DNA from: Ephydatia muelleri
Taxonomy: Eukaryota; Porifera; Demospongiae; Spongillida; Spongillidae
Assembly (NCBI GenBank): GCA_013339895.1
Contig: JABACO010000006.1
Coordinates: forward strand, 1,857,962 to 1,921,961
Length of the DNA: 64,000 bases
Direction: 5' to 3'
This document shows positions 44,435 to 56,295 of this stretch, one piece after another. The translations under genes were made by a program, and so were the position numbers. Position 1 is the first letter of the stretch. Every line of letters starts with the position of its first letter. A model generated the notes under the pieces. That model saw only the letters and a list, made by a program, of their open reading frames with translations, did not search any database and was not told where the DNA came from.

Positions 44435-47400
44435 ATGGCTGTCAACAGTTCTCCCTTACCTCCCCACCAATGGGCACCTACTCATGCCTTGGAAGCAACA
44501 TTACCTACACCTGCACACTTAACTCAAGTGGTATAGTTGTGATTACATCCTGGAGTGGATCAGCCTTCCAATGTCCTCCTACAAACCAGATATCACTCAC
44601 CCAGAGATTATTTGGAACAGTTCTACCATTCATACCAGGATCATGTGGCAATCTCTCTGCTGTGACAACAAATGTTACCTCAACATGCTGCACATCTGTC
44701 CTCACCATTCCTGCTGTTCAGGCTTTGAATGGAGCCACTGTTGTGTGTAGGGATGGTGCTACTGGAGCTGTTGTGGGAAATGATACCCTGAAGATAATGA
44801 GTGAGTTGTACATGATATACATCATCCCATCAGTGACCATGGTCCCATAAACATCATTCCATCAGTGACCATGGTCCCATAGACATCATCCCATCAGTGA
44901 CCATGGTCCCATAGAAATCATACCATCAGTGACTATGGTCCCATAGACATCATTCCATCAGTGACAATGGTCCCGTAAGACATCATACCATCAGTGACCA
45001 TGGTCCCATAAACATCATTCCATTAGTGACCATGGTCTCAAAGACATCATCCCATCAGTGACCATGGTCCCATAGACATCATCCCATCAGTGACCATGGA
45101 CCCATAGACATCATCCCATCAGTGACCATGGTCCCATAGGCATCATCCCATCAGTGACCATGGTCCCATAGACATCATCCCATCAGTGACCATGGTCCCA
45201 TAGACATCATCCCATCAGTGACCATGGTCCCATAGACATCATCCCATAGACATCATCCCATTAGTGACCATGGTCCCAAAGACATCATCCCATCAGTGAC
45301 CATGGACCCATAGACATCATCCCATCAGTGACCATGGTCCCATAGACATCATCCCATCAGTGACCATGGTCCCATAGACATCATCCCATCAGTGACTATG
45401 GTCCCATAGACATCATCCCATCAGTGACCATGGTCCCATAGACATCATCCCATCAGTGACCATAGTCCCATCATCCCATCAGTGACCATGGTCCCACAGA
45501 TATCATCCCATCAGTGACCATGGTCCCATAGACATCATCCCATCAGTGACCATGGTCCCATAGACATCATCCCATCAGTGACCATGGTCCCATAGACATC
45601 ATCCCATCAGTGACCATGGTCCCATAGACATCATCCCATCAGTGACCATGGTCCCATAGACATCATCCCATCAGTGACCATGGTCCCATCATCCCATCAG
45701 TGACCATGGTCCCACAGATATCATCCCATCAGTGACCATGGTCCCATAGACATCATCCCATCAGTGACCATGGTCCCATAGACATCATCCCATCAGTTAC
45801 CATGGTCCCATAGACATCATCCCATCTGTGACCATGGTCCCATAGACTTCATCGTATAGGCCCCAATAGCAGCATATGCTCAGAAATGAACATTGTTCCT
45901 TTATACAACTTACAGATAAAAACATGGACATTTTAGGACTACTGTTTGCCTAGCATTTTGTGGTACCAAGGTTTCCTCCCCTCCCCATTCCCTCCCTCCC
46001 CTCCCCTCCTTCCCAGCCTCCCCTGGTCCTGGTTCTCATCATGTGCTGCTATGTGGGCCTACACACATGTAGCAGCACATGTTGAGAAATAACATTGTTC
46101 CTTTATACAACTCCTCTCCTCTCTTTCAGCCTCCCCTGGTCCTGTTGGGAACATTGCTGCAACCAGTCCGTCTGTGGACCAGCTGACAGTGACCTGGACC
46201 CCTCCCACTACTGGTGGTGTTCCTACCAGCTACAATGTCACTATCAATGACAGTAGTAGTCCTGTGGTCATAGCTGATAATGGATCACAAGTGTACACCC
46301 ACACCTTCACTGGACTGGTCAGTGACACACTCTACACTGTCTCTGTGGTGGCCATCAACTGTGCTGGCTCCAGCAATGGGACTTCACTCACCAAGTGGAC
46401 ATGTAAGCCTCAAAGCTTCTGTCATGTCATTTTGTGGATGTGTGTATACAAAAGTCACACACTCACTCGTGATACACAGCATGAAACTTTCTATTGAATG
46501 TGGTCACATATCACACACTCAAAGATATACATACAATATGATTAGACCTTTGTCTATGCTACATGTGTGGCATGTACACACACGCATCACAACCGCAGTG
46601 GCACTACCACCTGCCATCAAGGCTGTGTCTGTCTTTAACCCCAACAACACTCTTCATCACCTTGAGATAACATGGACGCCAGTGGTAAGGGATCTTATGG
46701 TGTGTCCCCATCATCTCCCTCCTCCCCTCTCCAGGGAGGTGCTGTGACCATATATGGAGTGTACCTGGGTGGTGGTATCCATGGCTACACAAGCTGTGCC
46801 ACACCACAATGCTTCTATGTTGTACCAGTGTCTGTGGATTCCACCAGTTATGTCATCTCTGTGGCATCAGTGAATAAGGATGGAGATGTGGGTCCTAAGA
46901 GCACCACTACCATATATGGTAAGTGGTATTATGGTTTATATTAAGAACAGCATACATTGAAGTGGTTGTGTAAGTCATGTACACCAGCTGTTTTAATGTT
47001 TCTTTGCAATAGTAAAAGCTACATTTTGAGCCATGAATATGTTTAATCAACTAATCAGTGTCAGATGCTGGGTTGCAGAAGAGAATGGGCGGGGCACTTT
47101 TGCATACTTGAGTTGTAAATGGAAGTCTCTGGACACATCTGTGTGTAAAAAACCTGCGTGTGACTTCATGTAGCTGCCCTTTCCGGTCATGTTGGTCGAT
47201 TGCAGCTATCACTTTGTATGTATATCAATCACCTTTATACATACATGAATGCCAGATTTACTGACCACAGTTGGTAAAAAACTCGTTGTGCCCTTCCCCA
47301 ATGACCAACCTATGAACATTAGAGCAGTAAAGGGTTAAAGTGCCCCACTATGTAAGCAGGTACATGTACATATATGATGTGGTTGTGCTCAACTACATTA

Positions 47401-48766
47401 TTGTCTAGATATATTGAAAGTATTTTCCTGGTGCTATTTACCCATGAAAATGTGGTCACAAAACTCATATCTTTATACAATGACTCCTAGTGTAACAGGT
47501 GCATGTACAGGTTGACTATCTCACTGACAACAAACAAGATACCAGCTTTGATTGGCAAATCTTTCATTCATAGATATTGTACCTTCTAGCTGCTTGTGCA
47601 AGTTACTTAATCTGTTCTTTTATCTTTCTGTTTTGTCCACAATGCCAATATTGAACTACAGTATCTAGCACCATTGTTTCAATAGAAGTTATAAAAGTAT
47701 GTAGACTGCATTTGTTCTTTAATGTAACAGTAGTGGTGAAGTAATGTTGCATGTATACTCTCTTTCTACCCTCTGTATTTAGGCACAACAATCAACACAT
47801 TTGTTAGCAATATTATGATAATGGAATATGTTTCCATAGCAACCATTGGTTGCTCATTCTCAAACAACCAGTTTTTCTACTGTGTGGTGTGCTGCAGTAC
47901 TGATCCCTCTGTTCCTCCTGTCTCATATGTGTACAACATCTCCACTACCAGAGGCACAGAGGTGACTGTCTCCCTACAAGGCCTCACCAGTGATCAGATG
48001 TACTACTGCAAGGCAGCAGCTACCAACACTAACTCTAATAACTGTGCTGGTCCAGTGGTTGGAGGTGTGAAGGTGTTCTTCAGTTTCATGACATCGTCTG
48101 TACCAATACCAAGTTCATCATCACCAACATCCATAACAAATGCTTCTACATGTGAATACTGTTTGTGGGGAATGTACTGAACTTATGTTACTAATGATAT
48201 CGTCTTGAATGTATGTATCGTGCTACACTAGGCATGGTGCTTGTATCAGACCAATCTGTTGTCATGACAACAAGTTTTCCCTCTTGTCACAATATTTTGC
48301 TTCAGCAAGCTTTGAGTTTAGAGCTTTTGCATGAATGCATTTTCCCTACTTAGAGACAATTCACCCTCCTGTATATATGCCATTAATAGCTTACTGGAAA
48401 AATGTTCCTTACTTACATATCACACAGCATTTTGGCCTGTGTAAATGCATCCATGTCTAAATGTAACACTTGTGTATTCATCTTCTCTTCTCAGCTTCAT
48501 GTGATGCCTCCATTGGCACATCTACTGCTGTTGGCATATCAGTTGCCATGACATTTATCCTCTCCTTCTCTCTGGGAGGTTTGGTGACTGCCATCATAAT
48601 ATGTGGTTGCTACAACCCAAGAAGGTTCTCTTCTAAGACTACCAAGTCCCCTCCCCCAGTCCCTACTACTACTACTGCTACATATGAGGTGGTGGGCTTT
48701 AATAAGAAAGAGAGCAATACAATTGAGTTAGAGAGCAATTCTGCATATGGAACAGGAAGACACTGA
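44435..48766 (+). CDS. Type I membrane receptor with Ig-like and three FN3-like domains
   Basis: Exons: 44,435-44,800, 46,130-46,402, 46,599-46,684, 46,735-46,918, 47,783-48,151 and 48,495-48,766, all GT-AG with matching phases; with the candidate first exon at 43,793 the product is 555 aa. Exon 1 here is a Cys-rich Ig-like domain (ITYTCTLNSSG ... ATVVCRDGATG). Exon 2 is a clear FN3 (VDQLTVTWTPP ... LYTVSVVAINCAG). Exons 3-4 form a second FN3 split by a 50-bp intron (LEITWTPV ... YVISVASVNKDG). Exon 5 is a diverged, Cys-rich third module (MYYCKAAATN) followed by a Ser/Pro/Thr stalk. Exon 6 encodes one membrane span (ISVAMTFILSFSLGGLVTAI) and a tail with a proline-rich SPPPVP and a TYEVV tyrosine motif. 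It resembles the 9,963 gene in architecture rather than close sequence. Likely role: surface recognition or adhesion with tyrosine-based signalling. Confidence 0.8.
44810..45850. repeat. 32-bp intronic minisatellite, about 32 units
   Basis: Unit CATAGACATCATCCCATCAG plus TGACCATGGTCC, with shortened units near 45,240, 45,465 and 45,690. The last two are part of a duplicated block. The array fills most of the first large intron of the receptor gene and contains NcoI-type CCATGG in nearly every unit. Confidence 0.95.
45865..46129. repeat. Duplicated intron segment before FN3 exon
   Basis: AACATTGTTCCTTTATACAACT with about 20 flanking bases occurs at about 45,870-45,912 and again at 46,070-46,112. 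CAGCCTCCCCTGGTCCTG occurs at 46,013 and at the true acceptor (46,127). The intron end has been locally duplicated, leaving a decoy acceptor about 114 bp upstream. Confidence 0.65.
46919..47782. other. Long intron of the receptor gene
   Basis: No coding or repeat content was recognised. At 864 bp it is long compared with the 50-bp intron just before it. Confidence 0.5.
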
Positions 48767-48894
48767 TAGGAACATTTATTACATTGAGTGTTCTATTTTC
48801 AGATATTACAGTGTAGTGATTAATATCATTTTGAAAGGTTGCTTTTTTAGCATATGTTTGCCATATGTCTATTAATAATACTTACTCGGAAAAG

Positions 48895-49200
48895 TATACA
48901 AGTAAATTAAAATAGAAAAACATCTCTACGAGAAAGTTGGTGGCATATAGGATTGAAAGACAACTAATGGTGGTGTAGAAAGCACGCATGATTGAAATGG
49001 AACCGAGCAAAAGCACACACGTTTCACAATAGTGCATGCTGAGAGATGTGTTAAATATATCCTATATGATTTTCTCGGTTCCATTTTAATCAATCATCTT
49101 GTTTCCCTGCATTTACACGACCATTAATTGTCTTTCAATCCTAGATGCCACCAACTTTCTCGTAGAGAATGTTTTTTATGTACTTGTTTCATTAGTTTTT
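48895..49200. mobile_element. Palindromic MITE, member 2
   Basis: Left arm CGAGAAAGTTGGTGGCATAT and right arm with the complement, around a short centre near 49,050. It shares AACTTTCTCGTAGAGAATG, TACTTGTTTCATTAGTTTTT and TCCCCTGTCGTAG with member 1 at 20,770-21,090. It sits about 130 bp after the receptor stop codon. Confidence 0.8.
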
Positions 49201-49359
49201 TCCCCTGTCGTAGCGTCTATATTTATATACTGCATATGGGCGTAGTCAACTATCAAATTTGAGGTTGAGTAGAAACCTGTGATGATAAAAACTTTCCCGA
49301 ATCTCGGACCTCTAATATTAAATTTTGGGATGCGTCTAAGGAGGCATCCCTTTAAAAGA

Positions 49360-50160
49360 GCTAGGCTGCCGGCGGTGGTGGTAGCGTTGCCGCTGTCATG
49401 GCTGGTGGTGGTGTAAAAGGAAGTGGTGTTGGAGGATGCACTTCATCCTCCGACTCCGTGGACTCACTAAAAAAATTCGCTTCCATCATCTGCGATATCT
49501 ACATGAAAGAGAGTCTAGAAACAACGCAAAAGCATTTCTTTTTTTACCTCAACAACACTCTGTCCGCTTCAGAATGTGAATGGGTTATATAGAGCCTAAT
49601 TATCCATCCACTGATTGGTCTGCATAAACTGATGACTTCACTGTTAGGGGGGAGGGGAGAGGTGTGCATTCTATTGGTCCAATTTACATCTTAATTTTTG
49701 TGCTTAGAAAGGTGTTAAATAAATGTGTCTCACTGGCAGTTATTGGAAAGACCTCCCAAGGTACAGCCCAATTTCACATAACAGCAGTTGCTCAAAGGTC
49801 ATTAGAAGGCTATGCCTTCTTTGTCACCTACACTAACACTAAATGAGAGTATGCAGTGCAATGTGCTACAATGAAATGTTATGAAAAGTGGCGATAAGCC
49901 TTACCGAGATTGAGTTCATTTTCAAGATGACAGCATTGCATTGTTGGAAGTTGGAATTGCTGGCCTGAGGTGACAGATTGTTGAGAGACACTGAATTGAA
50001 TATTCTCAAACACTAAAGAGTTTGTTTGTAGTGATACTATAATGAACATGACCCACCCTGAATCAAGATCACCAAGCTAAGTTCGAAGGTCTTTAATGAA
50101 CATTTGGAACAGTGACTTTGTTCTCAACACTATTGCTACTTCTTCACTGGAGGCTATCTG
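49360..50160. repeat. Dispersed repeat S, copy 2
   Basis: Contains a GGCGGTGGTGGTAGCG-type tract (49,370-49,430) in the position where copy 1 (21.35 kb) has its CTG/GTGGTGGGGG repeat. It then has GATTGGTCTGCATAAACTGATGAC and TTCTATTGGTCCAATTTACATC (49,613-49,690) and CATTTGGAACAGTGACTTTG (50,101), in parallel with copy 1. Probably the body of a larger non-autonomous transposon next to the palindromic element. Confidence 0.55.
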
Positions 50161-51289
50161 CATAGAGGCATATGGGCGTGGCTGACCACACACCCTGATG
50201 AGCTGGAGATAAATATGAAGTACTGATGTCCTAATAATATTTTGCAAGACCTTGAGCTCTTGGAAATCTTTGCACTCCAGCTAGTTTCATGTAACCTCTT
50301 TCCTGTTCAGAAGGTGAGGGGCAGGCTCAATAACTGCATTCAGGTTGGGCAGAAATCAGCTATAGTATTGGATTGCACTCAAGGAAACAGGAAGTATTCC
50401 TTCGAAGTGTTTGAACCCTTGGCTGTCCCTTGCTGTGACAGAACATGCCTGAGGTACTCAACTGATGGTTGAGCAAACTTACAGCTTTTTCTCCTGAGGA
50501 GACCAAGGTCAGTTGGTGCAGCCATGATTTCCAAAAAAGTAGAAAAGTAGTAGTAGGTTGGGTGGTGGGGTGTGTGGGAGAGGGCGCCAGAGTACAGGAT
50601 ATCCAGAGATAGTCTTTATAGAAAGTCAGCATTCCTGTGTCTCTGATCAGATCAACATTGCATTGTAAAATTATATTCTGACAAGATCTCATGCCACTTT
50701 ACAACCATCCATTCACAAAAAATAGGATTGACATGATTGGATCATTTGTAACTAGCAGCTGCCTAAATAACAATTATAATAGCAAGGATCTTACTTGAAA
50801 AGGTTTGGAATGTTCTACATGTCATGGCAATGTCACATGCACAGGTCACACGTGCCTATTAGCACCTAGAATGTTGCCAAGTCCTATCAAACAAGTGTGG
50901 CATTGTTTAGCCACTAGCTGTGTACTTAGCCATGCCAGAATATTTGAGGCATTGAGTATCACTTAGCTTAAATAGCAATACAAACAACAATGCTTATCTC
51001 ACATGAATATTATGTGTTTAAGAGCCGTTGCTCTACATTTTGCTAAAATTCTGACAAAGAGAAAGAAATAAAATGGCTAACTACAAAACTAAGGCACTCA
51101 ATACAGTTTCAAACAACTTGCAGCATTAACATTGGCAGAATTCTGATCATTTATTACTGAACACTTTAGAAATGATGCTCCCCACCATCCATTTAAATAT
51201 TCACATCGCATTCAATATGACAAATAATTTTCGAATTTATTTATTCACATGACCATGGACAGAATAGTGTATTCATGTATCAGTGCATG
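50161..51289. other. No supported gene
   Basis: A short minus-strand open frame over 50,360-50,692 shows no splice or domain support. No RNA was recognised. Confidence 0.4.
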
Positions 51290-51790
51290 GATTACACATG
51301 ATTATACTATACTGTTGTCATGACAACAAACGTTCTTTTGCATCATAATATTGTGCTTCAGAAGCTTTTTAAACTTTTGCATCAATAGTTAGAGAGCATC
51401 TATTGAATGGGTTGCATACATATCATGTGCTCATTTTCTCTCCATAGCTTCATGTGGTGCCTGCATCGGCACATCTATTGCTGTTGGCATATCAGTTGCC
51501 ATGACACTTATCCTCTCCTTCTCTCTGGGAGGTTTGGTGACTGACATCATAATATGTGTTTGCTACAACCCAAGAAGGTTCTCTTCTAAGACTACCAAGT
51601 CAGTCCCTACTCTACCCCTGCTACATATGAGGTGGTGGACTTTAATAAGAAAGAGGGCAATACAATTGAGTTAGAGAGCAGTTCTGCATATGGAACAGGA
51701 AGACATTGATAGGAACATTGAGCATTCTATTACAGTGTAGTGAGACAATTAGTATATTTTCAAAGCTTGTTTTAAAGAATATTTTAAAAC
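51290..51790 (+). pseudogene. Duplicated, frameshifted last exon of the receptor gene
   Basis: The block repeats 48,250-48,850. It has the same intron end, an acceptor-like TCCATAG (51,442-51,448), and the membrane-span exon (IGTSIAVGISVAMT ... LVTDIIICVCYNPRRFSS) from 51,449. A deletion in the proline/threonine stretch near 51,600 shifts the frame and gives a stop near 51,672. The 3' flank (ACAGGAAGACATTGATAGGAAC) is also copied. There are no upstream domain exons, so this is a relic of a partial tandem duplication. Confidence 0.75.
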
Positions 51791-52094
51791 GCATGTTTGC
51801 CACACACCAGTGTGAATATGTACATGTGATGCTGAAGAAATTGTTTTGCCATGGATACTGATCTCTAGAGTTAGTACTGAGGTGCCTGAATAATTGCAAG
51901 ACCTAATTCATTGCAGTGTGTACTGTCTAGCATGACCCCCTATATTGGCAGATTGGTATCCAAGGTTTCCTACTGTCCTATCACTTCTGCAATCTGAATA
52001 GCTGTGATGGCTTGTTAACACTCAGATTGGGGATGGGAGGAGAGGGAGGTGGAGAGAAGGAAAGGGAGGTGGAGGGGCGGAGAGGAGGGAGAGG

Positions 52095-52552
52095 CAGAGT
52101 TGTAATGAACCCACCAAAAGCTAGCTAAAACAGCTAAACAAACCTTGCGCAGCTAGCTAAGCTAAAAATAAAAACAAAAAAACAGCTAAAAACAGCTAAA
52201 AACAGCTAAATTTTGGTTTTGTATTTTGCTATTATAATTATACTTTATTATTGATATTAACTACGTTAAACCATCATCATTATTTTGAAATTAACTCTTT
52301 CACGGGCGGAAGTCAATAATTGAACCAATTGTGGTGGGCGGGCCGTTGTGAAAAATTAAATTGCTTTTCTATTGTTAAGATATGTTATCCATTCAGATGA
52401 TGATGTAACGTACATACGTACGTACGTAGGCATAGCGATTTTTTAGCGATTTAGCGGCGCTACGTGGTATTGGACATCGCTAGCCAAATAGCGGAATGCT
52501 GAATGGTTATTTCCGCTAAGCGGTCGCTATTTAGCTAGCGGTTACAACTCTG
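52095..52552. mobile_element. Probable hAT-like MITE
   Basis: It starts CAGAGTTGTAATG and ends GTTACAACTCTG, with subterminal AGCTAGCTAA and AACAGCTAAA words on the left answered by TTTAGCTAGCGG and TTTAGCGATTTAGCGG on the right. A short ACGTACGTACGT run lies inside. No clear 8-bp target duplication was found, so the exact ends are uncertain. Confidence 0.6.
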
Positions 52553-53519
52553 CTGTGGTGTGTGCTAAGTCTAATCAGTTTTAAGACCAACATTGTTCAT
52601 TAAGTAAGAGAGTGAGCAGTTTCACCGACATCAGGATGCCTCTGTAGCACTTACAACTGGGCATGACTTGTAAAAATAATAGCACCTAATTCTCAGATCT
52701 AAATGTAATGTTGAGATGATCTTCAAGTGTCAGTGAATTCTTATTTGGTTGTTTCATGCAAATTTATACAGTTTGTAAAAAATATATTTGGTGTTGTAGG
52801 TGGGTGTACTGTTGAGTAGCTTTGAAAAACATTCACAAGCTTCCTATTAGAGCTTAGTATTTCAATACTAGTCATTTGCGTGTTTCAAAAGTACTATTCT
52901 CATCCAATGGAAGCAATCTGCTTATATGCCTGTTCGTCACTAAAGAGCATGTCACTTTGTCATGGAAGGCAACTTCACTCACAAAATAGAGCTGTTAAAA
53001 CCCCATGTTTGTTACTTTTGTTACTTTCTACTGTGTGGTTGTCCAATCCAAAATACTCACCCAGTGAGTTTACCCTACCCATGACCTAAATACTGATGCA
53101 ACACTAGAAAACACCTTGCAACCTGATTAAACCTTCAGGCTACCAAATATCCATCACATTCTTGCATCAACAGGGCAATACATTTTAATTTCACACCAAG
53201 AGCTATTACAACACACACATCACACATAGCTAGCTACCTCTCTTTCAGCAGTTGTTTGAACACATACAATATTAATCCTCCAGGGATACTCAAGGCTTTT
53301 GAATCAACACACACATCGCATAACGACAAACTAAATACTTAATACTTTGCCATGGTTTGAATGTAATTGATCGTAAGCCCATTTCTGACTTAAATGTACA
53401 CTCTTACTAGTGTCTGATGCAGTGCCTTAAATGAACAAACCCACTTGATACATGCATACATGCATGCAGCTATGCAAATTCACATGCCATATTAATCATC
53501 TCAAAACACCTACCACATT
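52553..53519. other. No supported gene
   Basis: A 69-codon open stretch (52,880-53,089) has no splice or start context and no recognised domain. Otherwise AT-rich spacer. Confidence 0.4.
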
Positions 53520-54018
53520 GTGCATGTCTTTCCAATGATAGCAGCATGTCTTCCCAATGATATAGCACGGTGTGCATGTCTTCCCAATGATAGCATGATG
53601 TGCATGATAGCATGGTGTGCATGTCTTCCCAATGATAGCATGATGTGCATGTCTTCCCAATGATAGCATGATGTGCATGTCTTCCCAATGATAGCATGGT
53701 GTGCATGTCCTCCCAATGATAGCATGGTGTGCATGTCTTCCCAATGATAGCATGGTGTGCATGTCTTCCCAATGATAGCATGGTGTGCATGTCTTCCCAA
53801 TGATAGCATGGTGTGCATGTCTTCCCAATGATAGCATGGTGTGCATGTCTTCCCAATGATAGCATGATGTGCATGTCTTCCCAATGATAGCATGGTGTGC
53901 ATGTCTTCCCAATGATAGCATGGTGTCCATGTCTTCCCAATGATAGCATGATGTGCATGTCTTCCCAGTGATAGCATGGTGTGCATGTCTTCCCAATGAT
54001 AGCATGGTGTGCATGACT
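53520..54018. repeat. 28-bp minisatellite, about 18 units
   Basis: Unit GTGTGCATGTCTTCCCAATG plus ATAGCATG, with irregular units at the left end. The unit lacks stops on the minus strand and is 28 bp, so all three minus-strand frames are open for about 170-260 codons; these are artefacts. Confidence 0.95.
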
Positions 54019-54270
54019 TCCTATGGTACATTGGTGCAAAGTAGCAAATAATAATGGTGCAAGAGTTTTCAGTTTTGATGCAAGAGTTTTCAGATTTGAA
54101 CCCCAAATTTGTGTGTTATGCAAGCTTGGTACACAAATTGAAATGCAATCAGTTGAATTGAATACAATATACATGTGCATGTGACAATGTTTGTGAGTGA
54201 GAGTGTTTGTACTATCATCAGACAGGTGTATTGTTTGCCACATGTATGTGTGCAAGTACGCTGTACATGA

Positions 54271-54525
54271 GATAATGGTGGCGTAAAAAGCACGGAAAGA
54301 AATAATTGACTGGATGGACTGGGTAAAATGAACTAGGCCTATATTTAGCGCACTCCCGCATCAGCATGCACTATTTATGTACTGAGAGTGTTAAATATAG
54401 GCCTATTTCATTTTACCCAGTCCCATTCCAGTCAAATCGTGTTTCCGTGCTTTTTACACCAGCATTGTCTTTCAATCCTATATGCCACCAACTTTTCAAG
54501 AATGTTTTTATTAACTTGTTTTTTT
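54271..54525. mobile_element. Palindromic MITE, member 3 (left-truncated)
   Basis: Arms share GGTGTAAAAAGCACGG-type and CTAGGCCTATATTTAGC-type words with member 1, and the right side carries CAATCCTATATGCCACCAAC as in the other two members. The outer part of the left arm is missing. Confidence 0.75.
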
Positions 54526-54779
54526 TTATATATAGTGTTCTGTTTCCAAACATTTGTCACATCGTAAAAATATGTATTTACATACATACTCGAATCTTTG
54601 GCACACCCACACCATCTTTAGCATCTTTGTTTGAAGAGAGCCAATTTTTTAATGGATTCAAGTACATAAGTCATATAGGAATTGTTCCATCACTTTATCA
54701 TTGATTAATAACGAAATATAGACACTGAATCAAATCATAACAAGCATGTTTTGCACATCTTTAAGTAAAACATCCCTAC

Positions 54780-55549
54780 GACAGTATGTTGTGTTTCTTC
54801 AGTAGTCCATCATAATGGGTTCGCAATGCTGCAGCTGGTTGTACTGTTTCACAGCTTAGTATTGATCAGTTGCCATCACCTCCTCCTCTGCCTGACCCCT
54901 AAATGTATGATTCAAAGTCATCAGGGGCACCCAAATGTACAATATGTCGCACATCATGACAGACTAACCCCATACCAAGTACTGCAATGGCACATATCAC
55001 TCTGAGCGGAGAGGCAAAATGACCTAATAATTTTCTGCTTCACTTCTTTGTCAGTGCAGCTGGCTAACATATCAACCAAATGAAACTTCGCAAATCAGGA
55101 GCATCAGAGGGATACGTAAAATAATGAAGCTAAACCTTTTAAAAAGAAAGATAGAAGTTGGCACAGTCATCAAAACGAAGACAATAAACAATCATCTGTG
55201 AAATCAAAGTGAACAGCTTCTTCATTCTTTCCAGTACTGAGGTGAAGTAATCTTCAATGCTTGCTACACTATTGACTTTGCATGCAACATTGATATTCAG
55301 CTGGCTCATACATTCCAATGATGGTACTGCAAAATGTGAATCTGTTGCTGTAGCAGTTAATGCTAAAATATTAACATGTCTTGGAATTAGACTAGAAGAA
55401 GGTTCACCCCTGATATTCAATTTAATTTTCAAATTCATATTTGTAGCAAAATGCAAGCACACATATGTGCATACATAGACACATACATGTATATTTTGGA
55501 CAGTAGGTTTTAAATGATTATGTAATGCTCTTAGCAACATCCTTGACAA
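54780..55549 (-). pseudogene. Decayed RecQ-like helicase fragment
   Basis: On the minus strand, IPRHVNILALTATATDSH (helicase motif III-like, about 55,400) is followed by a degenerate linker and MIVYCLRFDDCANFY (about 55,170). After a break come DKEVKQKIIRSFC, then RVICAIAVLGMG and HLGAPDDFESYI, a stop, and GSGRGGGDGN (about 54,880). This order is that of the second RecA-like domain of RecQ-type SF2 helicases (ATFGMG and GRAGRDG equivalents). At least two frameshifts and one stop kill the frame, and the Walker A region was not found. Such helicase-like genes are often amplified next to transposons in invertebrates. Confidence 0.65.
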
Positions 55550-56295
55550 CCAGAGTTCAGGAAACGTGAGCTTCAGTACAAACAGGAATTATATCTGCAC
55601 CATTTATAAACTTGCAAACAAAAGTAATAGCATCATTATTCTCTTTAAACTGCATTCCTCGTGGCACAGTTTTGTCACTACTGGAAGTTATGGGTCGTGA
55701 CAGTGGCTAACCCGCAACATACCTCTCCTGTTGGAAGTGAATTATCTACGTCACCAACCCACAGAAAGTCAAAATCAAAGCTGGGAAAGAGGACCTGAAA
55801 TCCTCCGTGAAGTGCATGTGCTATTAGAGTTTCTGTTGGTACAAAGCATATATTATAAGCATTATCATTTGGAATGCCCTTGCCTAGTTCATTGCATTGT
55901 GTTTCATTAATGAAGTTTTGAACATAAATTTGATGACACTGGCCTAGTAGGGATAAGGATCACCTGAACCTGGTCTGTTCCTGGGTAGCAGAGGCTACTA
56001 GGGTAGGGCACTTAGCTTTAGCCACCTCCACCATAGAGCTGCACAAACACTCAATGTTCGATGGCTAATGGAAATGTATGGGGTGATAAATTGTATTCAA
56101 TTACAATTTCAAACCTTGAGTGTCTTGTGAATATGATTTCCAACAAATGTGCCGCCAACATATTGCTGCCTGTGGACCTGGAGGGCATTATCTAAACCTT
56201 TGACAAAGGGACCATCATGTATGGCAAACTCTACTTTGATTGTGTTGACTACTTCCTCCTGCTGTGTTTCGTTATAATGGTCTAAGTCATGCATA
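55550..56295 (-). pseudogene. Unidentified coding relics, possibly transposon-associated
   Basis: Two protein-like segments lie on the minus strand. One at 56,294-56,109 reads HYNETQQEEVVNTIKVEFA ... YVGGTFVGNHIHKTLK and ends near a GTTTGA. The other at about 55,845-55,740 reads LIAHALHGGFQVLFPSFDFD ... NSLPTGE before a GTATGT donor. The QQYVGGTFVGNH block reminds me of a conserved motif in multi-copy transposon-linked proteins, but I cannot name it. Whether these join the helicase relic in one transcript is unknown. Confidence 0.35.

Noticed and set aside
49398..49592. Gly-rich 64-codon frame
   Set aside because: Belongs to a dispersed repeat homologous to the CTG-repeat locus; no splice context.
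53470..54255. Minus-strand open frames of 170-260 codons rich in His/Cys/Trp
   Set aside because: Same peptide pattern appears in three frames of a 28-bp stop-free minisatellite.
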